Shown here: positions 18,475 to 29,935 of the stretch, piece after piece
Layout of the letters: every line of letters begins with the position of its first letter
How positions within the stretch are numbered: the first letter of the stretch is position 1
Assembly: GCF_001426225.1 (NCBI RefSeq)
Contig: NZ_LMRT01000009.1
Coordinates: forward strand, 208,165 to 272,164
DNA: 64,000 bases
Direction: 5' to 3'
From: Allobosea sp. Leaf344
Lineage (GTDB): Bacteria > Pseudomonadota > Alphaproteobacteria > Rhizobiales > Beijerinckiaceae
Translations under genes and position numbers: made by a program
The notes under the pieces: model-generated
Told to the model about the DNA's origin: nothing
Seen by the model: only the letters and a program-made list of their open reading frames with translations
Databases searched by the model: none

Positions 18475-19500
18475 ATGGAAGGGCTGAGGATCATGGTGGC
18501 TGTCTCGGTACTCGATCTCGTTCCGGTGGTGGAAGGCCAGGAGGCCGGCGACGCGCTGCGCAATGCGGTGGCGCTCGTGCGCCATGCCGAAGCGCTCGGC
18601 TACCGCCGCTACTGGGTGGCCGAACACCACAACATGGTCGGCATCGCCAGCGCCGCCACCTCCGTGGTGATCGGCCATCTCGCCGCCGCCACCAGCAGGA
18701 TCCGCGTCGGGGCCGGCGGGGTGATGCTGCCCAACCACGCCCCGCTGATCATCGCCGAGCAGTTCGGAACGCTCGAGGCGCTGTTTCCCGGCCGCATCGA
18801 TCTCGGCCTCGGCCGCGCCCCCGGCACCGACCAGCTGACGATGCGGGCGATGCGGCGCGATCCCCGCGCGGCCAGCGAATTTCCGCAGGATGTGCTGGAG
18901 ATCCAGGCCTATTTCGAGCCGGCGGCGCAGGATCAGCCGGTCCAGGCTGTGCCTGGCGCAGGGCTGCGGGTGCCGCTCTGGATCCTGGGCTCGAGCCTGT
19001 TCGGCGCGCAGCTGGCGGCCGAGCTCGGCCTGCCCTATGCCTTCGCCTCGCATTTCGCCCCGGCCGATCTGATGGATGCGCTGGCTATCTATCGCGAGCG
19101 CTTCAAGCCTTCCGCCCAGGCCGCGCGCCCCTATGCCATGCCCTGCATCAACGTCATCGCGGCGGCGACCGACGCCGAGGCGCGCCATCTCGCGACCTCG
19201 CTGCAGCAGCGCTTCACCGACATGGTCCGCGGCCGGCGCGGCAAGCTGAAGCCCCCGATCGCGGATATCGACGGATATTGGTCGATGCAGGAGAAGGCGC
19301 ATGTCATGCAGATGTTGCGCTATGCCTTTATCGGCTCACCGGAGACGATCAGGCGCGAGCTCTCCGGCTTCCTCGACGCAACCGGCGCCGATGAGGTGAT
19401 GGTGACCGCGCCGATCTTCGACCATCAGGCGCGCCTGACCTCCTACGCTCTTCTGGCCGAGGTCGCGGCGGGCCTGCAGGCGAGGCGCTCCGCCGCCTGA
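18475..19500 (+). CDS. LLM-class (luciferase-like) flavin oxidoreductase
   Basis: 341-residue TIM-barrel flavoprotein of the bacterial luciferase-like family, closest in style to YhbW/MsnO8-type proteins ([48 protein letters not shown]). It is expected to use reduced FMN for oxidation of an unknown substrate in the cytoplasm. Two starts are possible: ATG at 18475, used here, and ATG at 18493, with GAGG four bases before. It stands alone between oppositely oriented and unrelated genes, so the substrate cannot be guessed from context. Confidence 0.88.
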   Translation: MEGLRIMVAVSVLDLVPVVEGQEAGDALRNAVALVRHAEALGYRRYWVAEHHNMVGIASAATSVVIGHLAAATSRIRVGAGGVMLPNHAPLIIAEQFGTLEALFPGRIDLGLGRAPGTDQLTMRAMRRDPRAASEFPQDVLEIQAYFEPAAQDQPVQAVPGAGLRVPLWILGSSLFGAQLAAELGLPYAFASHFAPADLMDALAIYRERFKPSAQAARPYAMPCINVIAAATDAEARHLATSLQQRFTDMVRGRRGKLKPPIADIDGYWSMQEKAHVMQMLRYAFIGSPETIRRELSGFLDATGADEVMVTAPIFDHQARLTSYALLAEVAAGLQARRSAA

Positions 19501-19555
19501 GGGAACCCGCCTCCCCTCCCGGCGTTGCGCTGGCATTCGGACCGAGGGGGATTCC

Positions 19556-20359
19556 ATGAAGCTGACGATCACGGCTGCGCTGCGCTATGGCTTCGGCAGC
19601 CCGACCCAGGTCATCGCCGCGATCGAGGCGGCGCGCTCGCCCGACCAGACCATCCTGTCCGAGGAGCTCGTTCTCGCCCCCGATGCCGATCTCGTCATCG
19701 CAGAAGGCGATGATGGCGAGCGCCGCTTCCGGGCCGTGCTGCTCGGCGAGGCGGAGATCCGCTATGTCGCGACGGTCGACAACCATCAGCGCGAGCGCCT
19801 GCAGCCGACGGCGCGCCAGCATGAATGGTCGGAGCTGCCGCAGGAGGTCCTGCCCTTCCTGCTGCCGAGCCGCTTCTGCCCCTCGGACATCTTCATGCGC
19901 TTCGCCCATCGTGAATTCTGCGCCATCGAACAGGGCGGCGCCCGCATCCTCGCTGTGCTGGACTGGCTGAAGGACCATGTCGACTACGTCCATGGCGTCA
20001 GCAACGCCCAGACAACGGCGCAGCACACCTTCATCGACCGCGCCGGCGTCTGCCGCGATTTCACGCATCTGGCGATCACCCTGTCCCGGGCGATGAATAT
20101 TCCCGCGCGCGCCGTCAGCGCCTATGCGCTCGATCTCGACCCGCCGGATTTCCACGCGGTCTTCGAAGTCTATCTCGACGGGCGCTGGTGGCTCCTGGAC
20201 CCGACCGGGCTCGCCCCGATCGAGGGCATGGTGCGCATCGCCACCGGCCGCGACGCCGCCGACATCGCCTTCCTGACCAGCGAATACAACTGCCAGTGCC
20301 TGAACCAGTCGATCACTGTCGCGCGGGCGGATTCCGAGCCCGATCGCCAGGCCGCGTGA
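19556..20359 (+). CDS. Transglutaminase-like cysteine protease-fold protein
   Basis: 267-residue transglutaminase-superfamily protein with a full triad: Cys166 (AGVCRDFTHL), His200 (DFHAVFEVYL) and Asp215 (LLDPTGLAP). An N-terminal beta domain precedes the catalytic domain. No signal peptide, so probably cytoplasmic. GAGGGGG stands six bases before the ATG. Members of this group occur beside peptide-modifying genes elsewhere, but here the neighbours give no hint. The stop directly abuts the sitD stop on the other strand. Confidence 0.85.
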   Translation: MKLTITAALRYGFGSPTQVIAAIEAARSPDQTILSEELVLAPDADLVIAEGDDGERRFRAVLLGEAEIRYVATVDNHQRERLQPTARQHEWSELPQEVLPFLLPSRFCPSDIFMRFAHREFCAIEQGGARILAVLDWLKDHVDYVHGVSNAQTTAQHTFIDRAGVCRDFTHLAITLSRAMNIPARAVSAYALDLDPPDFHAVFEVYLDGRWWLLDPTGLAPIEGMVRIATGRDAADIAFLTSEYNCQCLNQSITVARADSEPDRQAA

Positions 20360-21220
20360 TCAGCGGCTCGCCGGCTCCGGCTGCGGCGCGGCGCGCCGGG
20401 CGGAGCGGCGCAGATTCGCCGCCAGCGCCGCGAGGAAGATCACGGCCTGCACCACGACGATGCAGGGGCCGGTGGCGGCGTCGAGATGGTAGCTGAGCAG
20501 CGTGCCGAGCACGCTCGACACGACCGAAACCGTCACCGCGACCAGCAGCATCCCGTCGAAGCGCCGCGTCAGCAGGAAGCCGATGGCGCCTGGCGCGATC
20601 AGCATCGCCACCACCAGGATGATCCCGACCGCCTTCAGCGAGGCGACGATGGTCAGCGCCAGCATGATCAGTAGGCCGAAATGCAGGACCCGTCCGTTCA
20701 GCCCGATGGCGCGGGCATGGGCCGGATCGAACGCCTGCAGCAGGAAATCGCGGCGCTTCGCCAGCATGATCGCGCTGACCGGCACGGCGATCAGCGCGGT
20801 CTCGGCGATGTCGCCCCAGCGCACGCCGAGCATGTTGCCGAACAGGATGTGATTGAGGTGCTGATCGGTCTCGACCTTGACGAAGAGCACCAGCCCGAGC
20901 GCGAACATGCCGGAGAAGACGATGCCCATCACCGTGTCCTCCTTCACCCGGCTGGTCTCCTTGAGATAGCCGATCGCCACCGCGCAGCCGAGCCCGGCGG
21001 CGAAGGCACCGGCCGCCAGCGGCAGCCCGGTCATCGCCGCGATGACGATCCCGGGCAGCACCGCATGCGACACCGCATCGCCCATCAGCGACCAGCCCTT
21101 GAGGATGAGGAAACAGGAGAGCAGGGCGCAGACCGTGCCGACCAGAACCGCCACGAGCAGGGCGCGCAGCATGAAATCATGGGCGAGCGGCGCCAGGAGC
21201 CAGCTGTCGATCAAGCTCAT
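20360..21220 (-). CDS. sitD: Mn/Fe ABC transporter permease SitD
   Basis: Inner-membrane permease of the ZnuB/SitD type, 286 residues with about eight helices. The conserved early segment ([21 protein letters not shown]) and the coupling region (LKAVGIILVVAMLIAPGAIGFLL) are clear. The ATG at 21220 was chosen; it overlaps the sitC stop by four bases. Open frame continues upstream of it inside sitC but is not coding. Last gene of sitABCD. It ends in an Ala/Arg/Pro-rich cytoplasmic tail. Confidence 0.93.
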   Translation of the reverse strand: MSLIDSWLLAPLAHDFMLRALLVAVLVGTVCALLSCFLILKGWSLMGDAVSHAVLPGIVIAAMTGLPLAAGAFAAGLGCAVAIGYLKETSRVKEDTVMGIVFSGMFALGLVLFVKVETDQHLNHILFGNMLGVRWGDIAETALIAVPVSAIMLAKRRDFLLQAFDPAHARAIGLNGRVLHFGLLIMLALTIVASLKAVGIILVVAMLIAPGAIGFLLTRRFDGMLLVAVTVSVVSSVLGTLLSYHLDAATGPCIVVVQAVIFLAALAANLRRSARRAAPQPEPASR

Positions 21221-22077
21221 GACGCCGGCTCCGACACCGCCCGCGCGGCCCGGCGCGCCGCCAGCCGGCCATGCTTGGGCGCGAAGACATAGGCGAGCAG
21301 GAAGAGCAGCGTCTGCAGCACCACGATCAATCCGCCGGTGGCGCCGTCCAGGAAATAGCTGGCATAGGCACCGACCGCGCTGGTCGCGACGCCGAGCGCG
21401 ACCGCGATGATGATCAGCCGGCCGAAACGGTCCGTCAGCAGATAGGCGGTGGCACCGGGCGTCACCACCATGGCGATCACCAGGCAGGCGCCGACGGTCT
21501 GCAGCGCGGCGACGGTGCAGGCGGCGAGCAGCACGAAGAACAGGATCTTCATCCGCGTCGGCGAGAGCCCCACCGCCCGGGCCTGGTTCTCGTCGAAGAA
21601 GACCAGCAGCAGATCGCGCCAGCGCAGCAGCAGCAGCGCCAACGAGACGCCGGCGATGATGGTGACCTGGAGCACGTCCTCGTCGGAGATTCCCAGGATG
21701 TTGCCGAGCACGATCGACTGCACGTTCACCGATGTCGGGTTGATCGAGACGATCAGCAGGCCGATCGCGAAGAAGCTGGTGAAGACGATGCCGATCACCG
21801 CATCCTCCCGCAATTGCGTGCGGATCCGGACCAGCGCCATGGCCAGCGCCGCCAGCAGCCCCGAAAAGAAGGCGCCGGCCGCATAGGGCACCTTCAGCAG
21901 ATAGGCCAGCGCCACGCCCGGCACGATCGCATGCGCCAGCGCGTCGCCCATCAGCGACCAGCCCTTCAGCATGAGATAGCAGGAGAGAAAGGCGCAGACG
22001 CCGCCGACCAGCGCCGAGACGACGATCGCCTTGACCATGTATTGGTAGCCGAAGGGCTCGAGCAGCAGGGCGATCAT
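21217..22077 (-). CDS. sitC: Mn/Fe ABC transporter permease SitC
   Basis: Inner-membrane permease paralogous to SitD, 286 residues and about eight helices. Specific SitC-type stretches include [30 protein letters not shown] and [12 protein letters not shown], which I recognise from enterobacterial and rhizobial SitC. Start and stop each overlap the neighbouring sit genes by four bases, so the whole unit is coupled. Confidence 0.93.
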   Translation of the reverse strand: MIALLLEPFGYQYMVKAIVVSALVGGVCAFLSCYLMLKGWSLMGDALAHAIVPGVALAYLLKVPYAAGAFFSGLLAALAMALVRIRTQLREDAVIGIVFTSFFAIGLLIVSINPTSVNVQSIVLGNILGISDEDVLQVTIIAGVSLALLLLRWRDLLLVFFDENQARAVGLSPTRMKILFFVLLAACTVAALQTVGACLVIAMVVTPGATAYLLTDRFGRLIIIAVALGVATSAVGAYASYFLDGATGGLIVVLQTLLFLLAYVFAPKHGRLAARRAARAVSEPAS

Positions 22078-23036
22078 CGCGTCTCGCCCCTCCCCGCATC
22101 CGGGGCGGGCTCGCGATCCCTATCGGCGCCGGGCGAGGCTGCGGGGCCGGCGCCGCGCTCGCCAGCCGCCAGCCGCTCGCGGTCACGCTGGCCATAGAGC
22201 ACCAGCGGGCGCTCGTCATCGGTGATCACGGTGACGCGGCGGTCGTCGGCGTCATCGTGCAGAGCCGCCCCTTCCAGCCGGAAATGCCGCAGCGCACCGC
22301 TGAAGGCCAATTGCAGATTTTCCTGGGTGAAGGTCGTCTCGGTCGGTCCCGCCGCCAGGATGCGCTTGTTGATGATCACGACCTGATCGCAGAACTCCGG
22401 GATCGAGCCGAGATTATGGGTGGAGACCAGCATCAGCCGGCCTTCCGCCCGCAATTCGCGCATGAGATCGACGATCTGGTCCTCGGTCTTCACATCGACG
22501 CCGGTGAAGGGCTCGTCGAGCAGGATCACCTGCCCGCCCTGGGCCAGCGCCCGCGCCAGGAAGACGCGCTTGCGCTGCCCGCCCGACAATTCGCCGATCT
22601 GGCGGCGCCGGAAATCCAGCATGCCGACCCGCGCCAGCGCCTGCTCGGCCGCCTCGCGATCCGCCTTTCCGGCGATCCGCAACAGGCCCATATGGCCGTA
22701 GCGCCCCATCATCACGACGTCGTTGACGAGCACGGGGAAGCTCCAATCGACCTCTTCCGCCTGCGGCACATAGGCGACGAGCCCTGCCTTCAGCGCCGCA
22801 CGCACCGGCAGGCCGCAGATCGAGACGCTACCCTTTGCCGGCTTCAGGAACCCCATCAGCGTCTTGAACAGCGTCGACTTGCCCGAGCCGTTGATGCCGA
22901 CGAGCGCGCAGATCGTGCCGGCGCCCAGGCTGAAGGACGCCTCGTCGACGGCGGTCACCCCGTTATTGTAGCGGACCGTCAGCCCCTCCACGACGATCGA
23001 CGGCGTCATGGCTCTGCCGTGCTGCGGAACCGTCAC
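22074..23036 (-). CDS. sitB: Mn/Fe ABC transporter ATPase SitB
   Basis: Cytoplasmic ABC ATPase of the SitABCD importer. Walker A (GINGSGKST), Q-loop ([10 protein letters not shown]), signature (LSGGQRKRV), Walker B ([10 protein letters not shown]) and switch His (VSTHN) are intact. The ABC domain ends around residue 250, and the last 65 residues are a charged extension not needed for catalysis. A GTG start at 23036 has an excellent GGGGAGGGG ribosome site; the ATG at 23009 lacks one. Confidence 0.93.
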   Translation of the reverse strand: MTVPQHGRAMTPSIVVEGLTVRYNNGVTAVDEASFSLGAGTICALVGINGSGKSTLFKTLMGFLKPAKGSVSICGLPVRAALKAGLVAYVPQAEEVDWSFPVLVNDVVMMGRYGHMGLLRIAGKADREAAEQALARVGMLDFRRRQIGELSGGQRKRVFLARALAQGGQVILLDEPFTGVDVKTEDQIVDLMRELRAEGRLMLVSTHNLGSIPEFCDQVVIINKRILAAGPTETTFTQENLQLAFSGALRHFRLEGAALHDDADDRRVTVITDDERPLVLYGQRDRERLAAGERGAGPAASPGADRDREPAPDAGRGETR

Positions 23037-23052
23037 GAGCGCGCCCCTCCCC

Positions 23053-23970
23053 TCATTGGCCGAAGCCTTTGGCCACGGTGTCGACCGTAACCTCCAGCAG
23101 CTTCAGATAGGTCGGCACCGGCCCGTTGGCAGCCGACAGCGAATCGACATAGAGCACGCCGCCATAGCGGGCCCCGGTCTCGCGGGCGACCTGCTTGGCC
23201 GAACGGTCCGATATCGTGCTTTCGCTGAAGACGGCGGGGATGCCGTTCTTGCGGACGAGATCGATCAGCCGCCGGACCTGCTGCGGCGTGCCCTGCTCAT
23301 CGGCGTTGATCGGCCAGAGATAGGCCTCGCGCCAGCCGAGATCGCGGGCGAGATAGCTGAAGGCGCCCTCGCTCGTCACCAGCCAGCGCTTCTCCTCCGG
23401 CACGCGGGCGAGCCGCGCCCGCAGCGGCGCATCGACGGCCTTGATCTTCGCGGCGTAGTCGGCGGCGTTGCGCGCATAGATCTCGGCATTGGCGGGATCG
23501 GCCTTGGCCAGCGCCTTGCGGATGTTCTCGACATAGATCAGCGCATTGCCGGTCGACATCCAGGCATGGGGATTGGCCTTGCCGGTATAGGGCCCCTCGC
23601 TGATCCCCATCGGTTCGATCCCCTCGGTCAGCACCGCGCTCGGCACCGTCTTCACATTCTCGAAGAAGCGCTCGAACCAGCGCTCGAGGTTCAGCCCGTT
23701 CCACAGGACGAGATCCGCCGATTGTGCCTTCACCACGTCGAGCGGCGTCGGCTGGTAGTCATGGATCTCGGCGCCGGGCTTGGTGATCGATTCGACCGTG
23801 GCGGCGCTGCCCGCGACGTTCTGCGCCATGTCCTGGATGATGGTGAAGGTGGTGACCACCTTCAGCCGCTTGCCCGCGGCCGGCTGCGCCCAGGCCTGAC
23901 CGGACCCGAGGAAGGCCGCACTGGCGGCGAACCCGCTCAAAGCAGCGATGATCTGCCGACGCGAAGGCAT
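23053..23970 (-). CDS. sitA: Periplasmic Mn/Fe-binding protein SitA
   Basis: Cluster A-I metal-binding protein, 305 residues, delivering Mn(II) or Fe(II) to SitBCD. A twin-Arg-free signal peptide (about residues 1-28, ending GQAWA) precedes the mature part. Diagnostic segments are [32 protein letters not shown] (His ligand), NPHAWMS (His ligand), [18 protein letters not shown] and VLYVDSLSA, all matching SitA. First gene of sitABCD; divergent from mur. Confidence 0.95.
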   Translation of the reverse strand: MPSRRQIIAALSGFAASAAFLGSGQAWAQPAAGKRLKVVTTFTIIQDMAQNVAGSAATVESITKPGAEIHDYQPTPLDVVKAQSADLVLWNGLNLERWFERFFENVKTVPSAVLTEGIEPMGISEGPYTGKANPHAWMSTGNALIYVENIRKALAKADPANAEIYARNAADYAAKIKAVDAPLRARLARVPEEKRWLVTSEGAFSYLARDLGWREAYLWPINADEQGTPQQVRRLIDLVRKNGIPAVFSESTISDRSAKQVARETGARYGGVLYVDSLSAANGPVPTYLKLLEVTVDTVAKGFGQ

Positions 23971-24006
23971 GGTGACTCCCGTTTCTCGTGAACCGGCCTC
24001 ACGCTA

Positions 24007-24023
24007 TTGCAAACCAGTTGCAT
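24007..24023. promoter_or_regulatory. Putative Mur operator 1 (sitA side)
   Basis: TTGCAA-ACCAG-TTGCAT holds perfect TGCAA/TTGCA arms around a five-base centre, 37 bases upstream of the sitA ATG. Palindromes of this kind are the reported rhizobial Mur-responsive elements that repress sitA in manganese. Assignment is by similarity and position. Confidence 0.55.
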
Positions 24024-24063
24024 CTGTCAATGCAGTTGCGAACGATTGGCGATAACGCCCGTT

Positions 24064-24080
24064 TTGCAACTGCGTCGCAA
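24064..24080. promoter_or_regulatory. Putative Mur operator 2 (mur side)
   Basis: TTGCAACTGCGTCGCAA is an imperfect palindrome (six of eight pairs) flanked by T-rich runs, 18 bases upstream of the mur ATG. It resembles the first TTGCAA-type site and could give autoregulation of mur. Confidence 0.4.
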
Positions 24081-24098
24081 TTTTGTTATGGCGATGCG

Positions 24099-24551
24099 AT
24101 GATGAGCGTCGAGCAGCGCGTGGCCGTTTTCGAGGGCCAGCTTCGCGGCGCCGGCCTGCGCATGACGCAGCAGCGCCGGCTGATCCTGCGCGTGCTGGCG
24201 GAGGCCGATGATCACCCCGACGCGAAGGGGATCTTCACCCGCGCCTTCGCGCATGATCCGACCCTGTCCCTGTCCACCGTCTACCGCACGATGAAGCTGC
24301 TCGAGACCAAGGGCGCGATCGAGCGTCATGCCTTCGAGGATGGCGTCTCGCGCTATGAGCACGCCGATCAGGAGCATCACGACCATCTGATCGACATCGA
24401 GACCGGCCAGGTCATCGAATTCGCGTCCGACGCCATCGAGGAGCTGCAGCGCCGGATCGCGGCCGAACTCGGTTATGACCTCGTCCGCCACCGTCTGGAG
24501 CTCTATGGCCGCAAGCGCCCGGAAGGCGCTCCGCCGCGTCGCAAGCGCTAG
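24099..24551 (+). CDS. mur: Fur-family manganese-responsive regulator Mur
   Basis: 150-residue Fur-family repressor. A winged helix (LRMTQQRRLILRVL, then TLSLSTVYRTMKLLETKG) is followed by the metal-binding dimerisation domain with EHHDHLID (92-99). The usual CxxC zinc motif is replaced by DIETG, as in alphaproteobacterial Fur/Mur proteins that sense manganese rather than iron. Divergent from sitABCD, its expected target. Starts at 24099 or at the adjacent ATG at 24102; a longer reading upstream would run through the operator region. Zur or classical Fur is less likely because of the missing cysteines and the sit neighbour. Confidence 0.85.
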   Translation: MMSVEQRVAVFEGQLRGAGLRMTQQRRLILRVLAEADDHPDAKGIFTRAFAHDPTLSLSTVYRTMKLLETKGAIERHAFEDGVSRYEHADQEHHDHLIDIETGQVIEFASDAIEELQRRIAAELGYDLVRHRLELYGRKRPEGAPPRRKR

Positions 24552-24717
24552 AGAGCCGCCGCCTCCGGCCTGGCTGCCACCTCATACGCGAAGCCGCGGG
24601 GCCACCCCGGAAACCGGCTTTGCCCGCTCTTCAGCCTGCGACGCAAGCTTTCGCTACGGGCGTCGGCGGGGAGCGACCGGGCGGCACGCCCCCGGTCGCC
24701 TCGTGCCGCGCGCGGCC

Positions 24718-26661
<1,944 letters not shown>

Positions 26662-26835
26662 GGCAGGCGTCTCCCCAGACCTGGGCTCACATGGCGTTGC
26701 GACGCGCGTCTCGATCGACGCCGTCCTCGCCTTCTTGGCTTGCGCCATCATAAGCCCCGGCGACCCCGCGGCAAGCGCGCGGGCCTCGCACTTTCGGGGG
26801 AGACGATGGCGAGGATCCGGACTGGGCGGGCGCCC

Positions 26836-27252
26836 TCAGAGACCGCCCATCCGGCAGATCATCGCCCATTCCGCGTCGGTCACCGGCTGCACCGAGAGCC
26901 GCATCGAGGTGACGAGGCTCATCTTCGCCAGTTCGGGGGTGCGCTTGACCTCGGCCAGCGTGACCGGGCGCGGCAGCGGCTTGACCGCCTTCAGATCGAC
27001 CACGACCCAGGGCTCGCCGGGCGCGGCATCGGGCGCCGGATAATGCTCGCGGATCACCTCGACGATGCCGACGATCTCGAGCCCCTCGTTGGAATGGTAG
27101 AAGAAGCCCTGATCGCCCGTCTTCATCGCCATCAGGTTCAGCTTGGCGGAATGGTTGCGGACACCGTCCCAGACCGTGCCGGCGGCGCCGGCGGCGAGCT
27201 GATCGGCCCAGGACCATTTGAACGGTTCGGATTTGTACAGCCAATGGGCCAT
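26836..27252 (-). CDS. EVE domain protein (Thy28-like)
   Basis: 138-residue single-domain EVE protein (MAHWLYKSEPFKWSWADQ, WDGVRNHSAKLNL, GDQGFFYHSNEG, GIVEVIREHYPAP). The EVE fold belongs to the PUA-like superfamily and is thought to bind modified bases in RNA or DNA. In this family the stand-alone form is a housekeeping gene near gpsA/tsaD in Rhizobiales, which is the arrangement here, so a link to a modification-sensing defence system is not implied. Confidence 0.9.
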   Translation of the reverse strand: MAHWLYKSEPFKWSWADQLAAGAAGTVWDGVRNHSAKLNLMAMKTGDQGFFYHSNEGLEIVGIVEVIREHYPAPDAAPGEPWVVVDLKAVKPLPRPVTLAEVKRTPELAKMSLVTSMRLSVQPVTDAEWAMICRMGGL

Positions 27253-27341
27253 GGCAACCTCTGTCGAAATCGGGCGGTCGGCGGTCGGTATCGGGCGGCG
27301 GGGGCCGAGGCCGGGCCGGGCCCGCTGCCCCGGGCCGCGCC

Positions 27342-27680
27342 TTAGGGCTCTTCCCCGGGCACGTCGGCAGCCGGAGCGGGCGGGCGCATCGCGACAGGGC
27401 CCTGCTCGTTCCAGAAGCGGACCATCTCGCGCGTCAGCTCGGCATAATCCTGCGGCGGCAGCTCGACCCTGACCTCGCCCTCGCCGAAAGGCAGGATCAG
27501 CACGAAGCGATGCGTATCCTCGGACCGCCTGCGCCTGAGCTGGATCACCGGGCCGGCGGGCACGCGTCCCGCCAGCGCCACCGGTCGGCTTTCCGCCACC
27601 AGCTCCGAGCCCGTGGTCTTGCGCACCTCGGCGATGCCGCGGGCCACGCGTTTCGTCAGATCCGACCAGTCGCCTGCCAT
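27342..27680 (-). CDS. Conserved-looking hypothetical protein after gpsA
   Basis: 112-residue protein with no recognised domain. The N-terminal half is basic and probably helical (DWSDLTKRVARGIAEVRKTT). A beta-rich middle follows (RFVLILPFGEGEVRVELPPQ), with a Pro-rich tail. No signal or membrane segment. It starts 11 bases after the gpsA stop on the same strand, which supports co-transcription. In other Rhizobiales a YciI-type gene often holds this place, but this sequence does not look like YciI. Confidence 0.7.
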   Translation of the reverse strand: MAGDWSDLTKRVARGIAEVRKTTGSELVAESRPVALAGRVPAGPVIQLRRRRSEDTHRFVLILPFGEGEVRVELPPQDYAELTREMVRFWNEQGPVAMRPPAPAADVPGEEP

Positions 27681-27691
27681 CGCCGTCTCCC

Positions 27692-28690
27692 TTACGATTC
27701 CGAGCGGATCGGCCGCGCCAGCAGCCCGGCCACCGCCTCCGCCACGCCGATCCGCCCGGCGACGATCTCCGCGACCGCCGCGGCGATCGGCATGTCCACG
27801 CCGCGCGCCTGCGCCATCCCGACCAGGGCCGGCGCGGTGAAGGCGCCTTCGACCAGCCGCCCGCCGCCGGCTTCCGCCACGCTCCGCCCCTCGCCGAGCG
27901 CCTGGCCGAAGGCGAAATTGCGCGATTGCGGCGAGGCGCAGCTCAGCACCACATCGCCCAGCCCCGACAGCCCCATCAGCGTCTCGCCTTGCGCGCCATA
28001 GACCTCGCCGAAGCGGCGCAGCTCGGCGAAACCGCGAGCGACCAGGGCCGCCCGCGCGCTCTCGCCGAGGCCCAGCCCGACACTGACGCCCGCGGCGATA
28101 GCCAGGACGTTCTTGGCCGCCCCGCCGATCTCGACCCCGCGCGGATCGGCGCTGTGATAGATCCGGAAGGCGGCCGAGCTCAGCGCCTGCGCCAGCGCCC
28201 GGGCGAGCACCGCATCGCGCGCGGCGAGGGTGACGGCGGTGGGCAGGCCGAGCCCGATATCGGCGGCGAAGCTCGGACCGGACAGGATCGCGGGCACGGC
28301 GCCGGGCCAGGCATCGGCGATGACGTCGGTGGTGAACAGCCCGCTCGCCTGCTCGATGCCCTTGGCGGCCGAGATCACCGGCCGCCCCGGCGCCAGCGCC
28401 AGAGCGAGCGCCTCGCAGACCTGGCGCAGTGCCTGGGTCGGCACGGCGAGCACCAGCGCCCGCGCCCCGGCGAGATCGGCGAGCGAGGCCGTCGCCGTGA
28501 CGCTGTCCGGCAGATCCGCCCCCGCCAGGCGCGGCGCCCGGCCGGTGCGCTGGATCGCCTCGACCGTCTGCGGGTCGCGCGCCCACAGCGTCACCTTGCG
28601 TCCGGCCCGCGCCGCGGCGAGCGCCAGCGCCGCGCCATAGGCGCCGGCGCCGACCACGCCGATGCTGGAGAAGACGCTGGCTCCGCTCAT
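27692..28690 (-). CDS. gpsA: Glycerol-3-phosphate dehydrogenase [NAD(P)+] GpsA
   Basis: Cytoplasmic enzyme that reduces dihydroxyacetone phosphate to sn-glycerol 3-phosphate for phospholipids. The 332 residues contain the Rossmann motif ([13 protein letters not shown]; most GpsA have W-G-T where Y-G-A stands), [17 protein letters not shown], the catalytic Lys region ([14 protein letters not shown]) and the [12 protein letters not shown] loop. The start overlaps the tsaD stop by four bases. Confidence 0.96.
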   Translation of the reverse strand: MSGASVFSSIGVVGAGAYGAALALAAARAGRKVTLWARDPQTVEAIQRTGRAPRLAGADLPDSVTATASLADLAGARALVLAVPTQALRQVCEALALALAPGRPVISAAKGIEQASGLFTTDVIADAWPGAVPAILSGPSFAADIGLGLPTAVTLAARDAVLARALAQALSSAAFRIYHSADPRGVEIGGAAKNVLAIAAGVSVGLGLGESARAALVARGFAELRRFGEVYGAQGETLMGLSGLGDVVLSCASPQSRNFAFGQALGEGRSVAEAGGGRLVEGAFTAPALVGMAQARGVDMPIAAAVAEIVAGRIGVAEAVAGLLARPIRSES

Positions 28691-29730
28691 GCTCCGGGCC
28701 TGAGCTCGTCCAGCGGCCAGCGCGGCCGCGCCACCGCGCTCATATCGTCCACCAGCCCGAGCCGCAGGCGCTCCAGCCCGGCCCAGGCGATCATCGCGCC
28801 ATTGTCGCCGCAGAGCGACAGCGGCGGAGCCACCATCTGCAGCCCGGCCTCCGTCGCCAGCCGCGCCAGCCCGCGTCGCACCGCCTGGTTGGCCGAGACG
28901 CCGCCGGCCACGACCAGCGCCGTCGGCCGCACGTCGAAGGAGCGGCAGACGCGCAGCCCCGCCCGGGTGCGGTCGACCAGCACGTCGACGATCGCCGCCT
29001 GGAAGGAGGCGCAGAGATCGGCGACGTCGCGGTCCGAGAGCGGCGCGATCCGCTCGGCCACCAGCCGCACCGCCGTCTTCAGCCCCGACAGCGAGAAATC
29101 CGGCGTCGGCCGCCCGCTCATCGGGCGCGGGAAGTCGAAGCGCTCCGGATCGCCCGTCTCGGCCTCGCGCTCGACGGAGGGCCCGCCGGGATAGGGCAGG
29201 CCCAGCATCTTCGCGATCTTGTCGAAGGCCTCGCCGACCGCATCGTCGATCGTGCCGCCGAGCTTGAGATAGTCGCCGACGCCGCGGACGGCGAGCAATT
29301 GCGTATGCCCGCCCGAGACCAGCAGCAGCAGATAGGGGAACGCCAGGCTGTCGGTCAGCCGCGCCGTCAGCGCATGCGCCTCGAGGTGATTCACGGCGAT
29401 GAAGGGCCGCCCGGTGACGAGGGCGATCGCCTTGGCCGTGGTCAGCCCGACCATCACGCCACCGACCAGCCCCGGCCCGGCCGCCGCCGCGATGCCGTCG
29501 AGCTCCGCCGGCTTGACGCCCGCCCCCTCCAGCGCCCGGGCGACGATCCGGTCGATCGCGTCGACATGGGCGCGCGCCGCGATCTCCGGCACCACGCCGC
29601 CATAGGCGGCATGGGCGGCGATCTGGCTCAGCACCTCGTTGGAGAGGATCTTGACCTCGCCGGAGGGGGCGAGTTCGACCACGGCGGCCGCGGTCTCGTC
29701 ACAAGTCGTCTCTATGCCCAGAACACGCAT
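28687..29730 (-). CDS. tsaD: tRNA N6-threonylcarbamoyladenosine transferase TsaD
   Basis: Kae1/Qri7-family enzyme that transfers threonylcarbamoyl to A37 of ANN-decoding tRNAs, with TsaB and TsaE encoded elsewhere. The ATG at 29730 gives 347 residues starting [18 protein letters not shown]. The metal-binding HxxxH ([10 protein letters not shown]), LVSGGHTQL, the family segment [14 protein letters not shown] and the second metal-ligand region (GDNGAMIAW) are present. It is coupled to gpsA and divergent from hemC. Confidence 0.97.
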   Translation of the reverse strand: MRVLGIETTCDETAAAVVELAPSGEVKILSNEVLSQIAAHAAYGGVVPEIAARAHVDAIDRIVARALEGAGVKPAELDGIAAAAGPGLVGGVMVGLTTAKAIALVTGRPFIAVNHLEAHALTARLTDSLAFPYLLLLVSGGHTQLLAVRGVGDYLKLGGTIDDAVGEAFDKIAKMLGLPYPGGPSVEREAETGDPERFDFPRPMSGRPTPDFSLSGLKTAVRLVAERIAPLSDRDVADLCASFQAAIVDVLVDRTRAGLRVCRSFDVRPTALVVAGGVSANQAVRRGLARLATEAGLQMVAPPLSLCGDNGAMIAWAGLERLRLGLVDDMSAVARPRWPLDELRPGA

Positions 29731-29935
29731 GTCGTTCGGCTTGGCCTCGCAGGATGCGGCGGAAACGTCAGGCGGAAACGGCAGCTTCGTCGGGCGCCTG
29801 TCGCCCGGCGGTTCCCCCCCGGGATTTCCACCGTATAGTGCGCGAGACAGCATAAGGCCAAGAGCCAGGTGAACCGCCGACGGCCGATGGGGTTGTCAGG
29901 GCGGAACCGGGCCGAAACGGGGGAAGCCGCGAACC

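Noticed and set aside
20360..22219. One long 619-residue permease
   Set aside because: Only the last 286 codons encode a permease (sitD); the upstream part is the out-of-frame shadow of sitC.
26836..27252. EVE gene as part of a modification-dependent restriction system
   Set aside because: It stands alone without nuclease or McrB-like domain and lies in the usual tsaD-gpsA neighbourhood.
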